Origin: Chloranthus sessilifolius
Taxonomy: Eukaryota > Streptophyta > Magnoliopsida > Chloranthales > Chloranthaceae
Reading direction: 5' to 3'
Assembly (NCBI GenBank): GCA_021018995.1
Contig: CM037590.1
Location: forward strand, 63,831,597-63,895,596
Length of the DNA: 64,000 bases
Numbering within the stretch: the first letter of the stretch is position 1; each line of letters opens with the position of its first letter. The position numbers and the translations under genes were made by a program. Of this stretch, positions 32,853-43,707 are shown piece by piece. Under the pieces are notes generated by a model, which saw only the letters and a list, made by a program, of their open reading frames with translations, was not told the origin of the DNA and made no database searches.

Positions 32853-35800
32853 GTGTGTTGAAGGTATATCAACGTTGTGATATTTGCTTTCATAGAGCAC
32901 AAGTTTTGGTAGACCCAGGTTCTACACACTCGTTTATCAGGCCTCAATTTATGAAAGAATTAAGTATTACTCCTGAGCACTTAGAGTTCATATTGACAGT
33001 GTCTATTCCTACGAGAAGTTCAGTAAATGCAGGCACAATGTGTAAATCAGTGATTGTATTGGTAGAAGATCACGAGACGATGGCAGATTTGATATTGTTA
33101 GACATTCAAGGATTTGACATTATTCTTAGAATGGACTGGCTATCCGCTTACCATGCGAGCGTCGATTGCCTTCGAAAAGTTATAGTTTTTCATCCACCAA
33201 AGGAAAGGTCATTCAGATTTTTCGATGTGAAGTCTAAGGTAGCCCCGTTGATATCAGCTATTCGAGCCGAAAAGATGATGAAGAGTGGATGCAGTGGCTA
33301 TGTGGCTTTCCTGCAAGTGCAGCGAGAAGGGATAAATGTGATATCCGATATTCATGTCGTGTGTGAGTACCCTGACGTGTTTTTCGAGGATTTATCAGGA
33401 CTACCACCTGCTAGGGAGATTGAATTTGTTATAAATCTAGTTTCAGGTACTGAGCCAGTGTCTAAAGCTCCGTATCGGATGGCTCCTATAGAATTGAAAG
33501 AATTAAAGGAGCAACTGCAAGAACTGTTTGACAAAGGGTTCAGTTGACCTAGTGTGTCTCCTTGGGGAGCACCAGTACTGTTTATCAGGAAGAAGGATAG
33601 TTCGATGTGCTTGTGCATCGACTACCAGCATTTGAACAAGTTGATGATTAAGAATCACTACTCGCTTCCAAGGATTGATGATCTCTTTGATCAGTTACAA
33701 GGAGCGAGGTTCTTTTCGAAGATTGACTTGCGATATGGTTATCACCAGTTAAGAGTCAAAACAGAGGATATCGAGAAGATGACGTTCAAAACCAAATATG
33801 GGCACTATGAGTTTTTAGTTATGCCATTTGGATTGACAAACGCACCTGCGTCTTTTATGGACCTCATGAACCGAGTGTTTAAATCACACTTGGATAAGTC
33901 CGTGGTCGTCTTTGTAGATGATATTCTTGTCTATTCCAAGACAAAGGAGGAACATGAAGGACATCTGCATGTGGCTCTACAGACCCTCAGAGATCACAAT
34001 ATATGCAAAGCTCAGTAAGTATGAGTTTTGGCTTGACTAAGTCAGTTTCTTGGGTCATATCGTCTCTACTAAGGGTATCACAGTTGATCTGATGAAAATT
34101 GAAGCAGTAGTGAACTGGAAACAACCAAGAACGGTAGCCGAGGTCCATAGTTTCCTTGGCTTGGCAGGATACTACAGATGATTTGTAGAAGGGCTCTCCA
34201 AACTATCAAGTCCGCTTACTCAGCTCATAAAGAAAAATGCTAAGTTTGATTGGGCTGATCAGTGTGAGAAGAGTTTCCAAGAACTCAAGATGTGTCTGAC
34301 TACAACACCAGTGCTAGTTATACCTTCTGGCAGAGGAGGTTTTGCTATATACAGTGACGCATCTTACAGTGATTTGGGTTGTGTCCTCAACCAGTACAAG
34401 AAGGTTATCGCGTACGGCTCTAGATAGCTCAAGGAACATGAGAAGAGTTATCCGACTCACGATCTGAAGTTAGCAACGGTGATCTTTGCTTTGAAGATTT
34501 GGAGGCACTACTTATATGGTGAAACATTTGACATCTTCACCGACCATAAGAGTCTCAAGTATCTTTTCACCCAGAAGGATTTAAATATGCGATAGAGTAG
34601 ATGGATGAGTTTTTAAAGGATTACGACTGTTCCATCTAGTATCATCCTGGGAAAGCCAATGTTGTGGTGGATGCATTGAGCAGAAAGTCTTCGGTTCAGT
34701 TGGCACATCTTATTACCAGAGTACAGAGGTGGCATCTACTTGAGGACTTGGCCTTGTGCGATGCACTGATAGACATCAAAGGTTCAGGGGCATTGATGGC
34801 TACCATTGTGATACGACTCACGTTGTTTGATAACGTGCGTATGCTCTAGATGGTTAATGATGAGCTGATGGCCATTAGAAAGGATGTGATCAATGGGATC
34901 AGACCTGATTTCTCCATCAAGGATGATGGTACTTTGCTATTCAGAGATCGAATGTGCATACCTGCTAATAAAGACCTAAAAGATACTATTTTGGAAGAAG
35001 CGCATAAATCAATGTATGCTATACATCCTGGGAGTACCAAGATGTTCCAAGATCTCAAGCGAAGCTTCTGGTAGAGAGGACTGAAGAAAGATGTTGAGGA
35101 TTATATTTCTCGATGTTTGGTCTGCCAGCAGGTGAAAGTAGACCATCGGAATCCAGTAGGGTTGTTGCAACCATTACCAGTGCCAAAATGGAAATGGGAG
35201 GCCATTTCTATGGATTTTATATTGGGATTGCCGAGTACATTAAGGAAGAACAATGCCATCTGGGTCATTGTAGATAGACTGACAAAGTCTACACATTTTC
35301 TATCGTACCGTACTACATTTACAACCAATAAGCTTGCAGAGCTGTACATGAAGGAGATAGTGTGCGATCGAGATCTGCTTTATACGTCACAATTCTGGCG
35401 GCGATTTCAAGAAGGCATGGGATCTAAACTAGAGTCCAGCTCAGCGCTTCATCCTCAGATAGATGGGCAAACTGAGAGAGTGAACCAGATCATAGAGGAT
35501 ATGTTGCATGCATGTATGTTAGACTTTCATGGTTCATGAGATCAGCATTTGCCTATGATTGAGTTCACTTACAATAATAGCTATCAGTCTAGTATTGGGA
35601 TAGCGCCGTATGAAGCCTTGTATGGACGACGATGCAGATCTCCCTTGAATTGGAAAGAAGTCGGTGAAAAGCTTATTTTGGGACCGAATATTGTGGATAG
35701 TGTAACCGAGGCAATTTGGTTGATCCGCGAGAGATTAAGGGTTGCTCAAAGTCTCCAAAAGAGCTATGCCGATCTCCATCAGACGCACATTGAGTTTCAG

Positions 35801-36283
35801 GTATACTTAGATACGTTTAAGAAACTTATGATTCCCTAATTAAATTAATTAGCTATAGAATTAATATCTATTTTCAGGTGGGAGACAAGGTGTTCAACTA
35901 AGGGCATGATACGCTTTGGAAAGCATGGAAAGTTGAGTCCTCGATATATTGGACCCTTTGAGGTACTCGGACGGGTTGGCAAAGTCGCGTATAGGATTGC
36001 CTTGCCACCACAGTTGGCGAGCATGTATAACGTCTTCCATGTTTCCATGCTACGGTGATACATGCGAGACCCGACTCATGTGTTGGACTTCCAACCGATC
36101 GAGCTGCAAGAGGATCTGACTGTGATTGAGGAACCGATTGCGATTTTGGACCGTAGAGACCAGGTTTTGTGGAACAAGTTGATTCCACTTATACTCGTAA
36201 AGTGGCATAATCATTCAGCTTCGAAAGCTACTTCGGAGCATACCGCTGAGATCCGCGAGCAGTACTCACATTTGTTTACTTGA
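32853..36283 (+). pseudogene. Tekay-like pol: protease, RT, RNase H, integrase, chromodomain (broken)
   Basis: Protease with LVDPGSTHSFI (about 32907-32940). RT with [35 protein letters not shown] and intact [10 protein letters not shown] (about 33911-33940). RNase H about 34250-34600 (AIYSDASY). Integrase with HHCC zinc residues (about 35005-35130), catalytic SMDFILGLP, VCDRDLLYTS and the Glu in DGQTERVNQ. The C-terminal segment at about 36060-36283 (AILDRRDQVLWNK, VKWHNHS, EIREQYSHLF) resembles a degenerate chromodomain that targets chromatin. At least ten stops (33545, 34036, 34183, 34426, 34593, 34640, 35072, 35537, 36057 and others) and a frameshift near 34010. Confidence 0.92.
35801..35877 (+). 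other. Intron candidate in integrase C-terminal region
   Basis: TTTCAG|GTATAC at 35800/35801 and TATTTTCAG|GTG at 35877/35878, 77 bp, phase 0, AT-rich with in-frame stops. Removing it joins HIEFQ to VGDKVF, restoring the usual spacing of the integrase C-terminal (GPY-type) region. Confidence 0.65.
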
Positions 36284-36479
36284 CGTGGAAGGTACTTTTC
36301 ATGATTTTGGTTTGAGTTCATTGTTGTGATGATATGCCTATGGTATGCATGTAGGAATATTTTGACTAGTATATTCTACTTGTATGGGTACGGTTTTTGA
36401 GGTATGAAAGGTCCTAAATTTTGAAATGCAGCTCATTTTCTTTAAGGAAGGTGTTATGATAAGAAATCACTTTGCTGTC

Positions 36480-36840
36480 ATGTTTGATCGATCAATTTAG
36501 TGAATTGATCGATCAATTGAGGTTTTGATCGATCAACACATGGGATTGACCGATCAATTATATTTGGAAACTGACACTCAATTTTAGTGATTGATCGATC
36601 AAATTTAAACTTTGATTGATCAATTTTATGGATTGATCAATCAATGGAGGTGCATTGATCGATCAAGGCTATCGAGCAAAGGCCTTGAACTTCAGTATTG
36701 ATCGATCAATTAGTGAGCATTGATTGATCAAATTTAGAAATTAATCAATCAACAGGAATATTGATCGATCAAGGCTATCGGGTTAGGGCATTTTAACTTA
36801 TGAATTGATCGATCAATTTAAGCATTGATCGATCATTCCC
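36480..36840. repeat. TTGATCGATCAA palindrome array in the pol to accessory-ORF spacer
   Basis: About a dozen or more copies of the same palindrome as in the LTRs, with different linkers; TTGATCGATCAAGGCTATCG appears twice. It lies between the pol stop (36283) and the accessory ORF (37073). Confidence 0.93.
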
Positions 36841-37072
36841 GTCATTTTAAGTGACGATTGGGGTTTTTTTTAAAATCTCATTTGCACGGTGAGACGCTTG
36901 ATCGTTCAAGAAGGGTATTGGCTCCCTTGCATTCAAGCTACCTTTCGACGACATTCCAACCACCTGAGCTCCTTCCCACACGTATTTCGCTCTAATTTTA
37001 CTCGATTACCTAGGTAAAACCTACCTTTTCTTTGTTTGGGTTTATTTCCATTTCCTTTGAGTCTTTTGCACT

Positions 37073-38500
37073 ATGGGACTGCAAACAAAGAACGTATCGC
37101 GCAAAGTCCCTACATCCCGGGTTTGTCCTTCCTTACCACCACTCGAACCGGTCGCCCAATCCACCGTACTACCCGTGGCACCTGTTGAGAACGTGGTTCC
37201 ACCCATTCAAAACCCCCAACCGACCCAAATCTACCGTGAAGTCCCAAATGAGTGGTGGACTTCCAGATCGTTCCTACCAGAGTACGTTTTTGCCTCTACA
37301 CTTTTTGAGGATCGGCCCGAGATGACTTGGGCCATCGATTTCCTTACGAAGCTAGGCCTGAAACCATTGCTCGAGCCATTTGACAATCATTATCATCCCC
37401 GTATCGTGCGGCTCTTCTTTCAGAACCTCCGTTGGGGCTACAGCCGACACCGACTTGTCACCTCGATTGACAGGTTTGAATATAAATTCAACCAGTTTCA
37501 TGTCGCGACTGCCCTACAGTGCACGTCGGTGTACGTTGAGACCTGTGGCTTAGCGCCACTCTACATCAAAGATGTCCCGTTTCTCGACGTGGTCACCAAA
37601 ATGACCTAGGGTCAGCATGGATTAGGGCAATCCATCACACGAGCCCAACTCTTTGACCGATCGTGGATGCTTGATACGTATATCAAGTGGTCCCTCAACC
37701 CATTTCTACACAAGTCTGCGCGGAATAGCATCTCGCAACATGCGCTCTTTTCAGCTTTTGAGAACCGTTGGTTCTTTGTTGCGGATTTGGTCATAGATGG
37801 CCTAATAAATGCCAGGGACCTGATGTCCGAGAAAACTAAGGCAGCATCCAAGAAACAGATGCCCTATGCTTGCCTAATCACAAAGATGGTTGAGCAATAT
37901 ATTTTGTTTCGGGAGGAGTATAGTTTGGCTCCCAGTGAGCCTCGGTTGACCAATAACACGAAAGTGTTTCAATTAAAAGATTGGACCAAGAGTCATAACC
38001 TTTTGGTCAAGCGATTGCTTGAGGGAGAGGAGGAGGCTCCTTCTGTTCCTGAGGGTGCAGCGCCGGCACAGCCTGCTGTTGCAGAGAGCACCATGCAACC
38101 AAAGAGAGTTCCTGGTGAGGGGGAGCCTGATCAGCCACCTCGATTGGCGGTATCTCCTCGACCTACCCCTATACGCCGCCCTGCCCGTGCCTCTACATCT
38201 CGCGGACTTGCTCCTTCCACAGTTGACATGGAAGCGATGCTTCGTGAGCTCATTGAGGGCAACCGGCGTATCCACGAGCGGCTAGAAGGGATGGAGGAGT
38301 TCCAGCGTCAGGTTCATCGTCGGCTGGATTACCAGAGGGCATGCACGAGCTCGTGATGCAGCACTTGTACACCACCATGTTGACGCCGATGATCGCTCAT
38401 GCCCGTTAGCATACCGTGGATCCTCGCGACTACAATACTCAGCCACCTCGCCCCAGCAGACCTGCCCCTGACGAGGCCGAACCTTCCGACGTCCCGACAG
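37073..38500 (+). pseudogene. Accessory ORF downstream of pol, plant-transposon-protein-like
   Basis: Two long frames (37073-37609 and 37667-38356) separated by a stop at 37607, plus a frame-shifted tail to 38500 with one TAG (38407). The N-terminal part is proline-rich. The core has FLTKLGLKPLLEPF, RIVRLFFQNLRW and PYACLITKMVEQYI. The C-terminal part is proline- and arginine-rich, then a short coiled-coil-like segment (MLRELIEGNRRIHERLEG). The core resembles the matching ORF of the Athila element in this window and, from family knowledge, the domain annotated as 'putative plant transposon protein'. Function unknown; in Athila elements the ORF in this position has been called env-like. Start codon chosen as the first ATG in the open frame. 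Confidence 0.75.
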
Positions 38501-38709
38501 GTACTTACTATGCTATTACGTGTTGTTCTTTTAATACTTATATCTGAATATTTAATCATTCTGCTTTCCATTTAAATTCTGTCCTGCACGCATATTTATT
38601 TCTGCATGATGTTTTCGCATGCTAGTTTTTGCTTTGTTCTGCCTGTTAGCTTTAGGAAACCCCATGCATCTGACAAAACCTCCCTGACATTTCGAGAATG
38701 AAAATTCCT

Positions 38710-38718
38710 AAGGGGGGA
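38710..38718 (+). other. Polypurine tract
   Basis: AAGGGGGGA four bases before the 3' LTR, the usual plus-strand primer. Confidence 0.88.
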
Positions 38719-39509
38719 TAATGTAACGACCCTAAAATTTTGAACAAGAACCCGACTGCTTCGATATGCATGCCCGACACAAAAATCAAAATAAAATTAA
38801 AAATTAAAAATTAATATTATTAGAAATAATATTAATACTTGGTAAGGTGAAGTCATGTGTGACTTCTCGTGTGAGTCCGAGTCTAGTAGACCCTTGATGA
38901 GGCATGGTACGTCGAAGAAGTTGTGTGTGCGCTTCACATCGGAGCCTAGCTTGGAATGAAAATAGAAATATCAAAGATATTTCATTTTCTTAGCTTATAA
39001 GGGAAAGAAAATGGAAATATCAAAGATATTTCATTTTCTTAGCTTATAAGAGAAGGAAGAAGGTTTGGGATGCCTATCTCCATCTCCACCTTCTTATTTT
39101 GGAAATCCATGGCTAGAGATTAAGGTTTGAAGCCATTTCCTTGAGGAACCACAACTCTAGGAGAACCTAGGTTAATGGTTGATTGATTGAGAGGGCGGAG
39201 TCGACGTCGCTACTTTAAGTTGTCTTGCGAGAACGCGTGCTATCGCTACGTGTTGAAATAGAGCCAAGCACCTGCTATTCCGGGTTGCGACGACGATGAA
39301 TCTGGGATTTTAGATCCGAAACCCTCTTCGGATCGCTTTGCTGAGATTCCGCAAGGGACTTCAAAGAGGCAAGCTTTAAGATTAAAAAGGGTGGAGGTTA
39401 TGCCTCATAAATGTGTGAATGGTTGTGTGTGAATGGTTGTTGGAAACCATTAAAGGTAAAGGGTCAAAATAGGTCAAAATGATGATCGCTATTAATGACA
39501 GAAAACTGT

Positions 39510-40190
39510 CATTATTGATCAATCAAGGTAGTGAATTAATCGATCAATACTAGGATTGATCGATCAAGGATAAGAATTGATCGATCAATATTTATAAGGA
39601 ATTAATGGGAATAGTGGAGTATTTTTTGAAAGTTGGATGCCCGATGGGCATTGATTGATCAAATTGGCATTTGATCGATCAAATCTGAAGGTTGATCGAT
39701 CAAATTTAGCATTGATCGATCAATTAGAGAGGTTGATCAATCACAGTGAAATGATCGATCAAAGACTAAAATGATCGATCAATGAGGACATTGATCGATC
39801 AATGGAAATGATTGATCGATCAATTTGGACATTGATCGATCAAATTGTATAAGAATAGTGTGAGAATAGGAAGAGGGAAATTTAAAATTTTCTTGATTGA
39901 TCGATCAATGGAAGATTGATCGATCAAATTTGTGGATTGATTGATCAATAAGGAAGATTGATCGATCAAATCCCATTTGTGGTTTGTAAATTTAAGGAAG
40001 GTATTGATCGATCAATTGAGGTTTTGATCGATCAAAGTTATGGATTGATCGATCAAACAAGGATGTTGATCGATCAAATCCCTTTTAACACCTGTGAGTA
40101 ATTTGAATGATTGATCGATCAATAAGGACATTGATCGATCAAGGTGATTGGTTGATCGATCAACAGGGACATTGATCGATCAATCACCCC
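39510..40190. repeat. TTGATCGATCAA palindrome array, 3' LTR
   Basis: Roughly 25-30 copies of the 12-bp palindrome and single-base variants. Same as the 5' LTR array but expanded by several units. Confidence 0.95.
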
Positions 40191-40998
40191 TATTTTCTGC
40201 TGTTTTAGTTTTGGGGACAAAACACTACTGGACACTATGCTAGTTAGTTTTCTGACATGTCTGACACTTAGTATACTATGTTTATGGTCTAAGATCAGAC
40301 CGTTATGTCTTAAAAATCTTTAGATTTGCTTAGAACGGTCTAACCTGAGGTAGGGGAAATCCAACCTAAAAATGTATCGAAATATGATTTCATGATTCCT
40401 TCACATCTGTATCCTGATTTCTGTTTTAAAAGTATGTTTGTATATCAATAAATCTCTGTCATCTCTGATTCCTATATTCTGATTTCTGTATTCTGAATCC
40501 TGTTTTTGATTTCTGATATCTAATTCTTGAGGTCATATGTGTGTATGTGATTTTAAGTATTTAATCCAGATGATCCCCACCGACTCAGTGGTATATCCAT
40601 GCCCTGGAACAATCGTGCATCTACTTTGATTATCTCTCGGCACAATTGCACTCTGTAGATGAGGTATTGTTGCATTCTGAAAATTGTTCATATGAATGAT
40701 GATTGGTTGGGGTTTCCTATCGGCATACACCTGATTACCACATGCTATATATTCATTGGAGTTTCTTAAGTTAGAAATATTCACAATTTAAGTCACAAAT
40801 GATATATATGCATAACATCTGCTCTTATTTGAGAACTCAGTACATGTCATCTGATTTATTCTGTCTGCATATTCTGATTTGATTATCTGCTTTGAGATAC
40901 TACCTGTAAATCCTGCCTTACATTTTCAATATAATTTTAGTTGAGATTCTTCTACTGAGCTTAGATGTAGCTCACCCTATTTTCTATAACAATTATAG

Positions 40999-41111
40999 GT
41001 TCTGAGGCTAGGGCTCTTGGTATCGAGAGCGGCCTGGACTACTAGCCAGAGACAGAGGTTGAGGTTGAGGACGAGGAGACTGATATCCAAGCGGACGACT
41101 TTTACCCTTAG
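40999..41111 (+). pseudogene. Acidic terminal exon candidate in 3' LTR
   Basis: 113 bp from the acceptor to the TAG at 41109-41111. The frame that fits the upstream donor gives an acidic peptide with the same end (DIQADDFYP) as the 5' LTR copy. One internal TAG (CAG in the 5' copy) breaks this copy. No indels between the two copies. Confidence 0.5.
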
Positions 41112-41535
41112 CCTAGGTATATTAGTCTTGTATTTTGGGTTTTTGGTTTACTATACTCTGGATTATTGTGTGCCTGGTGGCCACCGTCTGTATTTATTAT
41201 TATAGATGTTTGTTTACTTGTATTATTATACATTCTATAGGAACTACTATTAGGAGCCATTGTTTTGGGTGATGGATGTCCATCACCAGTGGTTCTTCTT
41301 GGTTCCGTTTTGGGAATGCATATTCTTTTGAGATATATATATATATATATATACATGAGTTGTTTCATTTCTTCTTTCATTTAAGCCATATATGATGACT
41401 CAATCTACCACTGTTGGACGGTGTCTGCTCTGATTTTCGCTAGACGAGCAGAGACTTTGTGATTTGTCCTGTGAATAATCTAAAGCATGATCCTGATAGC
41501 ACGGACTTCTGGGCACAAAATTTTGGGCTGTCACA

Positions 41536-41752
41536 GAGACGACTTTTCAAGTCGACCACAAAGGTTCCACCCATGTGAAACATATGGAGACGGTCCAAGT
41601 GGTCTCCATATATCATTTTATACTGGGAGACTTCTAGAATGTAATTATTGGAGACAACTTTTAAAAAGGTCGTCTCTAATAAGATGTTATTGGACACTGT
41701 CTCTAAAAGCCATCTCTAATATTCGTTTCCAATAAAAGATTTTTTTATAGTG
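41536..41752. repeat. CACTA right subterminal region
   Basis: Contains GGAGACGGTCC, TTGGAGACAACTTTT, GTCGTCTCTAATAAG and ATCTCTAAT units in both orientations, matching the left end, then the terminal ATTTTTTTATAGTG. Confidence 0.88.
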
Positions 41753-41755
41753 TTA

Positions 41756-43707
41756 TAACTCAATTCGAAGATTAAAATTGTGAGATCTGATAAAGGCAGA
41801 GAGTACTATAATAGATACTTTGAAACAGGTCACAATCTAGGACCATTCACCCTGTATCTATAAGATCATGTCATTATTGCTCAATACACCATGGTGGGAA
41901 CACCTGAACAGAACGGTGTAGCTGAGCGACGAAATCGTACTCTTATGGATATGGTGAGAACCATGTTGTGCAACTCTAAGTTGCCTATGTTCTTGTAGGG
42001 AGAAGCCTTGAAAACAGCAGTGCATATCCTGAATCGGGTTTCTCGTAAGGCTGTTCCTCAAACTCCTTATGAGCTTTGGATAGGAAGAAAATCGACTTTA
42101 GGATATTTATACATTTGTGGCTATTTAGCAGAAGCAAAGGTGTATAATCTACAATTAGAAAAATTTGATCATAAAATTATAAGTTTTCATTTCCTTGGTT
42201 ACCCTGATAGGTTGAATGACTATAGATTTGATTGCCCCACTCAAAGTACTCGGATTGTTGAGACTAGATATGCAAAATTATTTGAGGGCTGTGAGAATAG
42301 TGGGAGTGTTGAGCCTAGGAAAATCACTTTTGAGGAGAATCGGATTATAATTCCTATCTCTTTTATCCAAGAAAAGGTGACACCAATACCAGTCATTCAA
42401 GAAAGTATTGATACACATGAGGCTATACCTATTGCAACACCCCACATTGAGGAGGCTCTTATTCCTATGGTGACTATCAATAATCAACCATTGCGTAGAT
42501 CGGAGAGAGCAAAGAAGCTAACAATTTTTTATAACTATATCGTCTACCTCAATGAGAGTGAGTATGATTTTGAAAAGGAAACAGTTCCTGTTTCCTTTGA
42601 CCAACTATGAAGAGCGACAAATAAACTCAATGGCTCGAAGCTATGAAGGATGAGTTAGAATCAATGAAATATAACTCGGTCTGAGATCTTCGCGAGTTAC
42701 CTGAAGGAGTTACGCGTGTAGGTTGTAAATGGGTATATAAAACCAAGCGAAACTCTAAAGGTAATTAAAAAGATATAAGGCTAGGTTAGTCGCTAAAGGA
42801 TTCACTTAAAAGTAGGGAATAGACTATAAAGAAATATTTTCTCATGTCTCTAGAAATGAATCGTTTAGGGTAGTTATGACATTGGTAGCTCATTTTAACT
42901 TTGAATTGTATCAAATGGGTGTAAAAACTATTTTTTTGAATGGTAACATGCATGAAGATGTCTTTATGATACAACCTGAAGGTTTTCAAGTTGAGGGAGA
43001 GAACCATTTAGTTTGTAGACTCAAAAGGTCTATATATGGTTTAAAACAAACATCTCGACAATGTTACTTAAAATTTCACAAAGTCATTTCAAACTTTTGT
43101 CTTAAAAAAAATATTATAGATCAATGCATACATCTTAAAATCAGTGGGAGCAAGTTTATCATCTTTGTTATGTATGTTGAAGATATATTGCTTGTGAGTA
43201 GTAGCTGAGCATGTTACATGAGATAAAAATTTTTTATCAAAGAGTTTTGATGTGAAAGATCTTTGTGAAGCTTCCTATGTGAAAGGAATTGAGATTCATT
43301 GAGATAGAGCCCATGGTATATTGAGATTGTCTCAAAGAGCTTATATTGATAAAGTTTTCAAAATATTTAACATACATAATTGCTTCGCTATTATTTCCTT
43401 TGTGATTAAGGGTGATAAATTTAGTCTACTTCAGAGTCTTAGGATAGATTTGGAGAGAAAATAGATGGAGACAATTCCCTATGCATCGGTAGTTGGGAGT
43501 CTCATGTTTGCACAAGTCTGTACTCTTTCAGACATAGCGTATATAGTTGGCATATTTGGTAGGTATCAATGTAATCTTGATTTGGACAATTGGAAAGCAA
43601 CCAAGAAAGTTTTTCGCTATTTACAAGGGACAAAAGGGCACATGTTGATGTACAAAAGGTCGAATAACCTTGAAGTTATTGGTTATTCAGATGTCGACGA
43701 TGCTGGT
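41756..43707 (+). pseudogene. Copia integrase (rest), reverse transcriptase and start of RNase H (broken)
   Basis: Resumes the integrase core directly after the TTA duplication with VRSDKGREYY (second catalytic Asp) and GTPEQNGVAERRNRTL (catalytic Glu). It continues through the linker ending PLRRSERAKKL (about 42488-42520) and the RT with VKTIFLNGNMHEDVFM and LKRSIYGLKQ. The RT active site reads YVED (43173-43184) where YVDD is expected. RNase H begins with IPYASVVGSLMFA (about 43474) and is cut at 43707 by the Athila element. Stops at 41859, 41997, 42608, 42680, 43206 and others. Confidence 0.92.

Larger units (their letters stand above)
38501..40998 (+). other. Intron candidate joining the accessory ORF to an exon in the 3' LTR
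   Basis: Donor GACAG|GTACTTAC at 38500/38501, acceptor AACAATTATAG|GT at 40998/40999, 2.5 kb, phase 1 on both sides. It would splice across the polypurine tract and most of the 3' LTR. Confidence 0.5.
28637..41535 (+). mobile_element. Tekay/Del-like Ty3/gypsy chromovirus with accessory ORF
   Basis: LTRs of 2.66 and 2.81 kb (28637-31299, 38722-41535), initiator-Met primer site, gag with two zinc knuckles, protease, reverse transcriptase, RNase H, integrase and a chromodomain-like C-terminus, in gypsy order. The target duplication is GAGAT at 28632-28636 versus GAGAC at 41536-41540, inside the right subterminal repeats of the CACTA element. The chromodomain and long LTRs fit the Tekay/Del lineage. 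Unusual parts are an extra ORF after pol, intron-like gaps in gag-pol, and TTGATCGATCAA arrays in the LTRs and after pol. Stops throughout: inactive. Confidence 0.93.
38722..41535 (+). repeat. Tekay-like 3' LTR
   Basis: Starts TGTAACGACC, ends GGCTGTCACA. It is about 150 bp longer than the 5' LTR. The extra length lies in the palindrome array (39510-40190), where three stretches have additional units. The acidic exon at 40999-41111 has an internal TAG where the 5' copy has CAG. Confidence 0.95.
18485..41752 (+). mobile_element. CACTA (En/Spm-type) element carrying host gene fragments and a nested gypsy element
   Basis: Left end CACTATAAAATAT and right end ATTTTTTTATAGTG are the terminal inverted repeats with the diagnostic CACTA start. 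The 3-bp duplication TTA lies at 18482-18484 and 41753-41755, inside the copia integrase. Both subterminal regions are filled with direct and inverted TTGGAGACGG / CCGTCTCCAA units, as in plant CACTA elements. Without the gypsy insertion it is about 10.4 kb. No transposase (TNPA or TNPD-like) frame is visible. It instead carries fragments of flotillin, an NPF transporter and an FG nucleoporin, plus a LINE fragment and MITEs. It is best read as a non-autonomous, gene-capturing (Pack-CACTA) element. Orientation is arbitrary. Confidence 0.92.
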
